Source: Lacihabitans soyangensis
Lineage (GTDB): Bacteria; Bacteroidota; Bacteroidia; Cytophagales; Spirosomataceae
Direction: 5' to 3'
Length of the DNA: 64,000 nucleotides
Assembly (NCBI RefSeq): GCF_024343775.1
Contig: NZ_RJUF01000021.1
Coordinates: forward strand, 1-64,000
Of this stretch, positions 1 to 8,374 are shown one piece after another (positions within the stretch are counted from its first letter, which is position 1; the number at the start of each line of letters is the position of its first letter). A program made the translations under genes and the position numbers. The notes below the pieces were generated by a model, which was given only the letters and a program-made list of their open reading frames with translations, had not been told where the DNA came from and did no database searches.

Positions 1-921
1 TTTCCCCCCTCTAGCAGACTTCATAAACGGGGTTGATTTTAAGTCAACTCCTTTTTGAAGTAAATATTCATAAGGACTGATAAAACCAATACCTCCATGA
101 ATTCTTTCAAAGTTATAGAATTCTCTGAATTCGTCTATTGTTCTTTTTGCTATTTTTATATTTTCAAACTCAAACCTCTGACAGACAGTTCTTTCCATAA
201 TTGAATGATAAGATTCAATATGAGCATTTTGTTGCGGTGTACCTGGTTTTGTAAATTCCTGTGTAATGCCATTGTTTTTTAGAAAATCTTGCACCACACT
301 TGCTATAAATTGACTACCGTTATCGTTTCTTACTATAAAATTTTTAGGCAATCCAAACTCAGCAATGACCTTTTCAAATAGCTTTATTACATCTTCTTTT
401 TTTATATTGTAAGCCATGTAATGGCCAATATTAAATCTACTGAATATATCTAAGATCGTTAATACTTGCATACTTTTACGTTGGCCACTTACCCAGACAT
501 ATTTAATGTCAAATTCAAAAAAACTAAACTCTGTCTCCACTTTGGGAATCAAATCTTTTACTCGGTTTCGATTTGATTTTTTACTCGAAATCGGATTGCT
601 TCCTCTAAGTAAATTGTTGATTTTCATTAATTTATAAACATAGTGTTTGCTTATTCTATATTTTTCTTTGTCCACTAAATGACGAAACGTTTTATAAGCT
701 CCATAGTCAACAAAAGGCTTGGCGAACAATAACTTAATACGTCCAACAATTGCTGATTCTGTCACTTCTCTACCTTTAGAATCATATATAGTCGCATAAG
801 GTTTTCTTCCAGCTTTGCCATCTGAGGGTTTATAATAAAATGAACTCTTCGATAATCCACAATGGCTCAAGACGTTTCTAATTGGAAATCCCTGGCTAAT
901 AAATTCAATAGCGACTTCCAT
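1..921 (-). CDS. IS3-family transposase OrfB (DDE integrase core), 3' end beyond window
   Basis: My reading of the minus strand from the ATG at 921 is open for 307 codons through position 1. It contains the DDE catalytic triad of the rve integrase fold: FDIKYVW (first Asp), RNDNGSQF (second Asp) and NAHIESYH (Glu), with exactly 35 residues between the second Asp and the Glu, so DD35E. The N-terminal part resembles the HTH_21 region of OrfB. It is probably made as an OrfAB fusion by -1 frameshifting, because the -1 frame is open from the slippery site in orfA through this ATG. The C-terminus is missing only because the window ends; I see no internal stop, so the element may be active. Confidence 0.9.
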   Translation of the reverse strand, partial: MEVAIEFISQGFPIRNVLSHCGLSKSSFYYKPSDGKAGRKPYATIYDSKGREVTESAIVGRIKLLFAKPFVDYGAYKTFRHLVDKEKYRISKHYVYKLMKINNLLRGSNPISSKKSNRNRVKDLIPKVETEFSFFEFDIKYVWVSGQRKSMQVLTILDIFSRFNIGHYMAYNIKKEDVIKLFEKVIAEFGLPKNFIVRNDNGSQFIASVVQDFLKNNGITQEFTKPGTPQQNAHIESYHSIMERTVCQRFEFENIKIAKRTIDEFREFYNFERIHGGIGFISPYEYLLQKGVDLKSTPFMKSARGGK

Positions 922-923
922 TT

Positions 924-1232
924 TTAACTCTTTTTCAATTGACTTTTTTTTAAAAGCTCATCTTTTATTCTCAGCTCCAAAGCATTGTCGGCAACTATAT
1001 TGCGAAGCTCTCGAATCTCACGCTCTAATCGCTTGATTGCTAAATCCTTGTCTGACTTCTTAATTGATTCTAAACCTGACTCTCCTGTCTGATCTAAAAT
1101 CTTTTCCCAGTTGTAAATAGTTGTAGAGGATACTCCAAATTCAGCAGACGCTGCTCCAATACCTTTTTCTTTGTAAAAGGAAATTATCTGTAATTTCTGT
1201 TGCTGACTCCAGCTTTGACGATGCTTACTCAT
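924..1232 (-). CDS. IS3-family transposase OrfA (helix-turn-helix)
   Basis: This 102-residue protein has an N-terminal HTH_28/IS3-IS911-type DNA-binding region (around residues 8-50, with AASAEFGVSSTTIYNW as the recognition helix area). A basic, leucine-rich coiled coil follows (around 63-97), typical of the OrfA zipper that mediates multimerisation. OrfA binds the IS ends and regulates OrfAB. The stop codon lies 2 nt before the orfB ATG, and the two genes are in the relative -1 frame expected for the family. Confidence 0.9.
   Translation of the reverse strand: MSKHRQSWSQQQKLQIISFYKEKGIGAASAEFGVSSTTIYNWEKILDQTGESGLESIKKSDKDLAIKRLEREIRELRNIVADNALELRIKDELLKKSQLKKS
945..951 (-). promoter_or_regulatory. 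programmed -1 ribosomal frameshift site (A AAA AAA)
   Basis: Near the 3' end of orfA the minus strand reads TTA AAA AAA AGT in the zero frame, giving the slippery heptamer A AAA AAA within a run of eight A. The -1 frame is open from this point through the OrfB start at 921, so a slip here would make an OrfAB fusion. IS3-family elements are known to use A-rich slippery sites of this kind. I did not identify a clear stimulatory pseudoknot. Confidence 0.7.
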
Positions 1233-1296
1233 AATGACACAAAATTAAAAGTTAAAACTCTATTTTTGTGTCCTAATATTTATCGGGATGAAATCA

Positions 1297-1561
1297 TTAC
1301 TCAAAGTCACTTCAAATTCTCCATTTTGCATAACTAAACCCAATCAGTTGTAATTTCATGACGCTAAAATTTTGAATTAAAATCCATTTCCTCTGAATAA
1401 ATTGTAAGTAGCTAATCAATTTTGAAACCGATTTTGTGAATGATTTTTCTGTTAATTTTTAGTCGTTTAAATCCGAATTAAACCGTTTATATAAATTAGC
1501 TCAATATGGAAATTTAGCCTTGAAATATTAGTTTATTTTGGAATAAATATCCTATTAAATT
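1297..1561. other. AT-rich intergenic region
   Basis: Between the IS end and the small membrane protein gene I see no open reading frame, RNA gene or strong hairpin. It probably holds the promoter of the downstream gene, but no convincing TAnnTTTG box with a matching -33 element is visible. Confidence 0.5.
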
Positions 1562-2116
1562 ATGAAAAAGAATGAATTTATAAAGACACAAATCCTATTG
1601 ACGAGTGTTGTTTCTGTTGCCATTTGGAGCCTTTTGGCATGGTATTATTTTAACGGCGGCGTGCCTAGTCACCATATATTGGCTAGAGAAGACCTTCCCG
1701 AAATATCCAATTGGTGGGGCGGAATATTACTACCTATTTTGACCTGGTTTGTACTTTTAAGAATTCAAAAAAGAGATAAATTACCGAAGGTAAACTCAAC
1801 CACTTTTCTTCAAATCCCGCAGAAAGTTTGGATAAGTTTTATGGGAGCCTTATTGCTTGGAATAGCACTATCCGTATTTTTTACTCTTGGAAACGAAGGC
1901 ATGTCAGGCTACATGATATTGTCTGTATTTGTGATTTCCTTATTTTTCCCGGTTTATCGGGCGGAGTGCCTACTTGGTTTTGTATTGGGTATGACTTTCA
2001 CGTTTGGGGCCGTTTTACCAACTGGCATAGGAAGCATATTGGCCACAATAGGGTTTATGATTTTTAATCTCGTAAGACCCTTTTTAGTTTTTATATTTAA
2101 GTACATAAAAAAGTAA
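1562..2116 (+). CDS. hypothetical integral membrane protein, 184 aa
   Basis: I do not recognise the family. The protein has about five hydrophobic segments (roughly residues 10-32, 50-67, 93-112, 117-135 and 138-175), short loops and a basic C-terminus (FKYIKK), so an inner-membrane location is likely. It contains no obvious catalytic motif. It stands alone between an IS element and an MFS transporter gene 118 bp downstream on the same strand, so co-transcription with the transporter is possible but not shown. The shorter reading frames inside it are shadows. Confidence 0.7.
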   Translation: MKKNEFIKTQILLTSVVSVAIWSLLAWYYFNGGVPSHHILAREDLPEISNWWGGILLPILTWFVLLRIQKRDKLPKVNSTTFLQIPQKVWISFMGALLLGIALSVFFTLGNEGMSGYMILSVFVISLFFPVYRAECLLGFVLGMTFTFGAVLPTGIGSILATIGFMIFNLVRPFLVFIFKYIKK

Positions 2117-2234
2117 ATTTCATATCTCGTATGCTCTATCACAGAAATGTCTCATGAATTCAAACGAATTCTGTAAAGATTTTGAACCTACAGCCATTTT
2201 TTTGAATTAATAAAATAGACCACTCTCTAATTCA

Positions 2235-3437
2235 ATGCTCTTCAAAAACGCATACAGCGGAATTTCTCCCAAAATCTGGCTATTGGCTCTGGTGATGTTT
2301 ATCAACAGGGCAGGCACCATGGTGGTGGCATTTATGACCGTGTATACCACTCAAAAACTCCACTTTTCTATCGAAAACGCGGGTTTCGTGATGATGACTT
2401 TTGGTTTTGGGGCGATTTTGGGATCTTATTTGGGAGGAAAACTAACTGATATTTTTGGGTATTTTTTTGTACAATTTGGTAGCTTGTTTATCGGAGGATT
2501 ACTATTTTTTGTGGTAGCCGAAATCCAATCTTTCGAACTGCTTTGTATTTCTGTATTCATTCTATCTGCATTTGGCGAAGCCTACAGGCCAGCCAACTCG
2601 GTGAGTATTGCTCATTTGAGCACACCAGAATCTTTCACCAGGTCTATCTCATTGGTTAGGTTAGCTATTAATTTGGGTTGGGCTATGGGCCCAGTATTGG
2701 GAGGCTTTTTTGCAACCAGAAACTATAAATATCTCTTTTGGGCAGATGGTGTCACCAATATTCTAGCAGCATTTATTGTACTCATTTTTTTACGCTCAAA
2801 ATATATCAAAAAAGCGAAAATATCCAAAGCTGAGGCAAAGTCAAATCGAGCTGAATCACCTTGGAGAGATGGCTTTTTTATGGTTTTCATGTTGTTTACT
2901 ACCATTTATGTGATGTCTTTTTCGCCCTTATTCGTGATTTTGCCAGTGTACTACAAAGAAATTTGTGCCATGTCAGAATTTCAAATTGGCGTGTTAATGG
3001 GTATCAATGGACTTTTGGTGGCATTGGTAGAAATGTTAATTATCTATAAAGTAGAGGGAAAATATGGCAAACTGCAGCTGATAGGTTTTGGCTGTTTCTT
3101 GTTGGTTGTTAACTATATCATTTACATGAACTTTACGGCATATGCATGGATGTTGGTAGGAATTACATTTGCTACCTTCTCTGAAATTTTTGCAATGCCT
3201 TTCATGAATTCATTCAGTATCGAAAGAGCAAAATCGCACAATCAAGGGCAATATTCTGCAGTATATGCTATGACCTGGCCAGTGGCACAAATTAGCTCAT
3301 CATTGCTAGGTACGCAAGTAATCGCACGGCTTGGGTATGACGCTCTTTTGCTCGTTTTGGGATGTTTGGCGGTGTTGGCTACTATGGGGTTCTTGGTTTT
3401 AGCAAAGCGGGGTGGAATTATGCAGGCTAAAATTTAA
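2235..3437 (+). CDS. major facilitator superfamily transporter
   Basis: The 400-residue protein has about 12 hydrophobic segments and two halves joined by a basic central loop (about residues 188-212), the usual MFS layout. The loop after the second helix reads GGKLTDIFG, matching the MFS motif-A region (G-x-x-x-D-x-x-G-R/K). It acts at the inner membrane as a secondary transporter; the substrate cannot be told from the sequence and may be a drug-like compound. It ends 5 bp from the convergent ATPase gene. Confidence 0.85.
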   Translation: MLFKNAYSGISPKIWLLALVMFINRAGTMVVAFMTVYTTQKLHFSIENAGFVMMTFGFGAILGSYLGGKLTDIFGYFFVQFGSLFIGGLLFFVVAEIQSFELLCISVFILSAFGEAYRPANSVSIAHLSTPESFTRSISLVRLAINLGWAMGPVLGGFFATRNYKYLFWADGVTNILAAFIVLIFLRSKYIKKAKISKAEAKSNRAESPWRDGFFMVFMLFTTIYVMSFSPLFVILPVYYKEICAMSEFQIGVLMGINGLLVALVEMLIIYKVEGKYGKLQLIGFGCFLLVVNYIIYMNFTAYAWMLVGITFATFSEIFAMPFMNSFSIERAKSHNQGQYSAVYAMTWPVAQISSSLLGTQVIARLGYDALLLVLGCLAVLATMGFLVLAKRGGIMQAKI

Positions 3438-3442
3438 CAAAC

Positions 3443-4648
3443 CTATTGCATTAAACCGAATAACCATATCGGGATACTATTCGCAAAACCGATTTCGATA
3501 TTATCTTTCACCAAATAGGAATCCGGAATTCCAAGTATTTGTTTTTGCTTTTTACTTTTCCCTCCCACTTCAAAAGTATACTTATCCTCCACAAAAAAGT
3601 CTCCTTGAGCCGCCAATTCTATTTTCAGATTTTTGTTTTTAATTTGATTTAAAAAAAACGTTTCTCTAATCGTACCTTCTGCAGGATTCTGAGTCAGTGC
3701 GAAACTAAAATTGCTATTTTCAAGCAAAATCTTATCGGGTTTTTGAAGCACAGAAGTGCCTTTGCCAGTTTTATTTACCTTGTTAATTAAAGCTGCTTTT
3801 TCCAAATGTTCAAAAAACAATAAAAGTGTATTTCGGCTTAACTCAAGATGTGCAGCAAGTTCGGAAGTATTCGGTACGAAAGGAACCGAGTCGGCCAATA
3901 TGGCTAAGAGCTTTTTGATTTTTGTTTGGTGAACAGATGAGTATTCATTGATGAAAGCCATATCATAGGCAAGCGTAGCGTCAATAATTTGAAATACTTT
4001 AATTAAATATTCCTCCTCAAGTTGTTGATTTGTTAATCTGTTTCCAAATGGCAAATATCCGTATTTTAAATAATTCTTAAAATGTACTAATGGAATTGGC
4101 AGCTTTGCTATTGCTATTCTAGCAACGTTCATGTGATTTTTTAAAATTTCATCTAATTCTAAAACTGGCAATTGGGCAATTTCGTTGAATTCCAAGTATT
4201 CCCGAAATGACATTCCGTGGAGCGTGTAAGTAAACACTCTTCTACTCAAATCTGCTTCTCCTCTGTAAATATCCAATGCCGATGATGCAGAAAAAATGAT
4301 TTTCATGTTGGGCAAACCATCGTAAATATTTTTCAACTCCTGTGACCAATTTGAATATTTATGTACTTCGTCGATAATGAGTAAATTACCACCCAACCTA
4401 CTCCATTCCTCTGCTGTAGATAACAAATCGTGCTGATAAAAATAGGGATGATCTAAAGTAACATAAAGGGATTTATCCAGATTTTGAGTTTTCAAATATT
4501 GAAGCATCAATGTGGTTTTACCCACCCCTCGAATACCCTTAATACCAATCATTCTGTTTTCAAAATTGATATCTTTATAAAGATACCTTTTGAACTTTGA
4601 ATCAACATTTTTAAGAAGATTGTTTTGAAACAAAAACAATTTTTCCAT
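3443..4648 (-). CDS. AAA_14/DUF4143 ATP-binding protein
   Basis: The 401-residue protein has a Walker A motif GIRGVGKT at residues 38-45 and a Walker B IIDE at 91-94 in the AAA_14 domain, followed by a winged-helix region (SELAAHLELSRNTLLLFFEHLEKAALI, in two halves around residues 265-290) and a C-terminal nuclease-like DUF4143 region ending in a basic DKYTFEVGGKSKKQKQILG segment. These standalone proteins are common and variable across bacteria; their cellular role is unknown. It lies downstream of psd on the same strand with a 199-bp gap. Two direct repeats directly upstream of its start codon suggest its own control. Confidence 0.8.
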   Translation of the reverse strand: MEKLFLFQNNLLKNVDSKFKRYLYKDINFENRMIGIKGIRGVGKTTLMLQYLKTQNLDKSLYVTLDHPYFYQHDLLSTAEEWSRLGGNLLIIDEVHKYSNWSQELKNIYDGLPNMKIIFSASSALDIYRGEADLSRRVFTYTLHGMSFREYLEFNEIAQLPVLELDEILKNHMNVARIAIAKLPIPLVHFKNYLKYGYLPFGNRLTNQQLEEEYLIKVFQIIDATLAYDMAFINEYSSVHQTKIKKLLAILADSVPFVPNTSELAAHLELSRNTLLLFFEHLEKAALINKVNKTGKGTSVLQKPDKILLENSNFSFALTQNPAEGTIRETFFLNQIKNKNLKIELAAQGDFFVEDKYTFEVGGKSKKQKQILGIPDSYLVKDNIEIGFANSIPIWLFGLMQ

Positions 4649-4649
4649 A

Positions 4650-4702
4650 TTTTGTTCTTAATTAAAAACAAATATTGACAATTTCGTTCTCATTTAAAAA
4701 CA
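4650..4702. repeat. two 21-bp direct repeats 32 bp apart, upstream of the ATPase gene
   Basis: Copies at 4650-4670 and 4682-4702 match at 18 of 21 positions; the shared core is GTTCT...TTAAAAACA. The 32-bp offset is close to three helical turns. The first copy ends 1 nt before the ATPase start codon, so binding there could block transcription or translation. A third, poor match may follow near 4715. An operator role is inference. Confidence 0.5.
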
Positions 4703-4847
4703 TTTTGGATATTTTTTCCTCAAAAATGAACTTAATTCATTCATATAATCAGAAAATCGAGAAATCAAGGAGTGCTCAACAGAAAACCTGTTGTGAAATG
4801 TTTTCGGTAAAGAAATGTTGAATTAAAGAAGAATTAGAAAAAATTAT

Positions 4848-5507
4848 CTACAAAAGTTCGGCAATAACCGTCTCACCGCCAACCGGTTTATCTTCAAGAT
4901 TCACCAAAATTTTGGTGCCTAATGGAAGATAAATGTCAATTCTAGAACCAAATTTGATAAAACCAAATTCTTCACCTTGCGTAACGGCTTGTCCTTCTTT
5001 TACATACCAACAGATTCTACGGGCCAAGGCTCCAGCTATCTGACGAAAAAGAATCTCAGTGCCATTCTGGTGTTTGGTTACAACAGTCGTGCGTTCGTTT
5101 TCAGTACTGCTTTTTGGATGCCAAGCCACCAAATATTTTCCTGGGTGATATTTGAAGTATGAAATTATTCCAGAAAGCGGATTAAAGTTGATGTGTACGT
5201 TCAAAGGAGACATAAATATCGAAATCTGAATTCTCTTATCTTTGAAATATTCGGTTTCGACAACTTCCTCTATCACCACTACCCTACCGTCTGCCGGTGC
5301 GATGATATGCTTTGGGTTTATTGGTGTTTTTCTTGTAGGTTTGCGAAAAAATTGCAATACAATAAAGAACAAAACTAGGCAAACCGCAAATACGAAATAG
5401 TGCAACCATGCCATGTCTGGTGTCAAATACTTAACCAAACTATAGATTATTGCAAGCGTAATTGTAGAAACGATTAACGAGCCCGTGCCTTCTTTATGTA
5501 TTGTCAT
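4848..5507 (-). CDS. psd: phosphatidylserine decarboxylase proenzyme, short type
   Basis: The enzyme converts phosphatidylserine to phosphatidylethanolamine at the inner membrane, using a pyruvoyl group made by self-cleavage. The 219-residue length is typical of the short PSD type. Two hydrophobic segments lie at residues 10-29 and 33-52. The conserved APADGRVV sits at about residues 90-97 and the self-processing site is the Gly-Ser of FGSRIDIYLP, at G186-S187. The partner phosphatidylserine synthase gene is not in this window. A perfect -7 box (TATATTTG) lies 32-39 bp upstream of the start. Confidence 0.95.
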   Translation of the reverse strand: MTIHKEGTGSLIVSTITLAIIYSLVKYLTPDMAWLHYFVFAVCLVLFFIVLQFFRKPTRKTPINPKHIIAPADGRVVVIEEVVETEYFKDKRIQISIFMSPLNVHINFNPLSGIISYFKYHPGKYLVAWHPKSSTENERTTVVTKHQNGTEILFRQIAGALARRICWYVKEGQAVTQGEEFGFIKFGSRIDIYLPLGTKILVNLEDKPVGGETVIAELL

Positions 5508-5538
5508 TTCAGGGTCAGTGATTTTGAGAAAAATTTGG

Positions 5539-5546
5539 CAAATATA
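5539..5546 (-). promoter_or_regulatory. candidate psd promoter -7 box
   Basis: The minus strand reads TATATTTG, a perfect match to the Bacteroidota -7 consensus TAnnTTTG, placed about 32 bp before the psd start codon. No good TTTG element is seen 19 bp further upstream, so this is a partial match. Confidence 0.4.
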
Positions 5547-5635
5547 CGATTTTAGCGTTTTTATATTGGTGTTTTTTTCCTAATTAATTGTTACTGTATT
5601 AAAATATTAAAATTATTAATGAGTTTAAGGTATCT

Positions 5636-8188
5636 ATGAACGAGAATATTAATTTTTGGAGAATATGGTCACGCAACGATAAAGGACCCTTGTTTTTTGG
5701 CTTCTGTTTATTATTTTTTCTGGTCCTAAGTGGTTTGTTCTTCTACTTCAAAGGCATCGAAAATATTCTCCACTGGGACGTGTTGAGCGAACTTCATGAA
5801 AAAATAATAGCCACCAATTCGTTTTTCTACGACGAATTCAAGTTTTCGGCATCCTCGCCGGTATGGTATATCAAGGAGCGATATATGCCCTCTTTGGTTT
5901 CGATAAATCACCTCGCATTTTACATTTTATTAGTAAGCGGTTTTGTAGGACTTTCATTTCTACTAACGGGTTTGGCAAGACTCAAAGGCATTTGGTTTTT
6001 AATAGGAGCCTTGGTTATGGGCGGGGTAATTATTAGCTCAAGAATTGAAAGTGTTTTCTTGAGTAATTCCAACTGGCCTTTTTTAGCAGTTTTCGTGATA
6101 ATTGGTGGTTTTTACTATTATACTAACAATTTTGGGCAGCGTCTCAGCACTTTGGCTACCTTGTTATTATGGACTCTTATTTGGTCGATATTGATTTTAC
6201 TAGCTAACAAATACACCGCTATTAATCAGCCAAATATATCATTAGTTGCATACGGACTGGCTAGCTTTTTGGTTATTCTGGGTATATTCATATTTCTGAT
6301 TTCACATGAAATCATCGCCGGTCTGGTGTGGTTAGTTTCTAAAAATTCACAAAAAGGGAAAAATTCATTACCCCAATTTTTGATTATCTCCTTGATATTT
6401 TTAGCCAATGTTCTTTTGGTATATCTTGAAAATACCAATAGGATAGAGAAAAGCTCTTATGTGATTTCACCTTTTATTCTATTTATTATCAGTAGCTTAC
6501 TTGGTGTTTGGGGCTTTCGTCAGTTTTTAAACCAAAAGGCTTGGTTTAGTTTTCAACAATCTGGGGTTTGGATATACTTAGGTATGGCCACTATTTCTAT
6601 CGCCACGGTTGGTTTTATTTTTGGAACAAATAATGACCCTCTGATTGATCTTTTTGAAGACTTTGTGGGCATTTCACTTTTGGCAGTCGGCCTTAGTTTT
6701 ATTGTCTATGTTTTGATTAACTACCTACAGATTTTCAAACAAGGACTCGAGGTGCACAAAGTATTGTACAAAGCACCATTTAATAAGCTCATTTATGCCC
6801 GAACCATCTCGGTTTTTTTGATTCTGTTTTTGTTTTCTTTGAGCAATTTTTATGGTTTTTACAAGGCAAAAGCAGGTTTGAGCAACGCCATTGGCGATTT
6901 TTATTTGGCCGAAGGCGACCTAAAAGCTGCCGAAACTTTTTACAAAGAATCAACTCACAACGACCTCTACAACCACAAGGCAAACGTTTCTTTGGCGTCT
7001 TTGGCACTTAGTCAAGGTGATAAAATAAATGCTGCATTTTTTTTCAATCAAACCCTTGAGCAAAAACCCAGTCCTTATGTTTTTGCCGGCCTTAGTGCAA
7101 GTTTAGAAAACGAAAACCTCTATTTCGATGCTCTTTTTGCACTTCAAAAAGGCCTAAAAAAATATCCAAACAACAGCCAATTGCTTATTAACCTGGCTCA
7201 TTTACAAGAAAAATCAAAACTCACCGACAGTGTACTCATAAACCTTGACTTGGCACTGAAGAACTGTAGCAAATGCGAGGTAGAAAACACTAATTTTTTG
7301 GCTTTTTGGATAGAAAATGCCAAGCCAGAAAAATTAGAAGAAATGTCGAATTTAGCGAAGGACATAGACTACAACGGCCTAAAAGCCAATAAGTTTGCTG
7401 TGAATAGAATGTTGGAAAAAGAATCGGAATTTACCTCATTTGAGCTAAGCAAAGATTCTGCTTTAGACATGAGTCGGGCGGCTTTATTGTTCAATGCCGT
7501 GAGCAACCCAAAAATGATAAATACTACAAAGGTGAATGCCGAAACCATTAAAAAGCTCCAAAACAATGCTTACAATGAACCCGTGTTTGAGTCGTTGAGC
7601 TGGAGCTATGCACAACAAAACTACATCAGAGAATCTAAAGCCATTGGAGTCAAACAACTCTATTTACTGGCTAATTCTAATACGAAATACAAAAAAATAT
7701 ATAACCAAAACCTTGGTCTCTGGCTCATGAAAGAAGGCGTGTTAGATCAAGCACTTCTAAGACTTAAAGCGGCTGGTGATAGTTCCTCAGCAGCCTTACT
7801 AGCCAATGCCAATCTCAAGCAAAAAGTAGAAAAAGACCTGCAAGCTCAATCTGATAAATTTGGCTCCGAAATTACAGTAGAAAATTATCAAGAAGTGATC
7901 AAAAAAGCACCATTCAATCCGTACCTTGTAGAGAAAATCGCCAACTTCTTGACCTCCAAAAATAAGAAATTGGAAGCCTACAATGTTGCGTTCTATGCTG
8001 CTGAAGTCAATACCGAATCGTCCTTAATATGGAAAACCTTGGTTAAGAAAGCCTTGGATATTTCGGAGTATGAATATGCCATGGACGGCATCAAAAAATT
8101 AGAAACGCTTCTTCCTGCCAATGAGTTGTTGGCAATAAAAAAACTATACCAAGACCAAAAGCAAAAAGTTCAATCAGCCGGATTTTAA
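5636..8188 (+). CDS. large membrane protein with C-terminal TPR repeats, 850 aa
   Basis: I cannot assign a function. The N-terminal half (to about residue 410) is strongly hydrophobic, with about ten predicted membrane helices and one longer soluble loop after the first (about residues 40-90). From about residue 415 the protein carries TPR-like helical repeats (for example AIGDFYLAEGDLKAAETFYK and ALFALQKGLKKYPNNSQLL), and further degenerate repeats run to the C-terminus. The layout recalls membrane-embedded scaffolds or polymerase-like proteins with a TPR tail, but no O-antigen ligase motif is evident. It lies divergently from psd and 186 bp upstream of dnaN. Confidence 0.8.
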   Translation: MNENINFWRIWSRNDKGPLFFGFCLLFFLVLSGLFFYFKGIENILHWDVLSELHEKIIATNSFFYDEFKFSASSPVWYIKERYMPSLVSINHLAFYILLVSGFVGLSFLLTGLARLKGIWFLIGALVMGGVIISSRIESVFLSNSNWPFLAVFVIIGGFYYYTNNFGQRLSTLATLLLWTLIWSILILLANKYTAINQPNISLVAYGLASFLVILGIFIFLISHEIIAGLVWLVSKNSQKGKNSLPQFLIISLIFLANVLLVYLENTNRIEKSSYVISPFILFIISSLLGVWGFRQFLNQKAWFSFQQSGVWIYLGMATISIATVGFIFGTNNDPLIDLFEDFVGISLLAVGLSFIVYVLINYLQIFKQGLEVHKVLYKAPFNKLIYARTISVFLILFLFSLSNFYGFYKAKAGLSNAIGDFYLAEGDLKAAETFYKESTHNDLYNHKANVSLASLALSQGDKINAAFFFNQTLEQKPSPYVFAGLSASLENENLYFDALFALQKGLKKYPNNSQLLINLAHLQEKSKLTDSVLINLDLALKNCSKCEVENTNFLAFWIENAKPEKLEEMSNLAKDIDYNGLKANKFAVNRMLEKESEFTSFELSKDSALDMSRAALLFNAVSNPKMINTTKVNAETIKKLQNNAYNEPVFESLSWSYAQQNYIRESKAIGVKQLYLLANSNTKYKKIYNQNLGLWLMKEGVLDQALLRLKAAGDSSSAALLANANLKQKVEKDLQAQSDKFGSEITVENYQEVIKKAPFNPYLVEKIANFLTSKNKKLEAYNVAFYAAEVNTESSLIWKTLVKKALDISEYEYAMDGIKKLETLLPANELLAIKKLYQDQKQKVQSAGF

Positions 8189-8321
8189 ATTGGGTTTTTG
8201 CTTAATTTAATCAGATTTTTAGGTATTTTTGCATAAAATTTATCAAAAAAGACGCCTTTTGTGGAGAAAAATTAAAATTCAATATTTTATAATTTCGTTT
8301 CAGAAATATTGGGTGTTTTCT

Positions 8322-8329
8322 TAAATTTG
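8322..8329 (+). promoter_or_regulatory. candidate dnaN promoter -7 box
   Basis: TAAATTTG matches TAnnTTTG exactly and lies 45 bp upstream of the dnaN ATG. A weak TTTC stands about 20 bp further upstream in the -33 position. A second box, TATTTTTG at 8224-8231, could be an additional promoter. Confidence 0.4.
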
Positions 8330-8374
8330 CCATGAATTGAGTTTAAACCATATCATTTTACAAAACAAAACAAC

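Larger units (their letters stand above)
1..1296 (-). mobile_element. IS3-family (IS150-like) insertion sequence, partial
   Basis: The element carries orfA and orfB on the minus strand in the standard IS3 arrangement; its orfB end lies beyond the left edge of the window. The boundary at about 1296 is inferred: reading inward from there on the minus strand gives TGATTTCATCCCG and then, further in, AGGACACAAA, which resembles the TG...CCC...GGACA layout of IS150-group terminal repeats. The other terminal repeat is not visible, so neither the target duplication nor the exact tip can be confirmed. Confidence 0.75.

Noticed and set aside
3412-3642. 76-aa plus-strand frame over the end of the ATPase gene
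   Set aside because: It overlaps two well-supported genes and has no recognisable feature.
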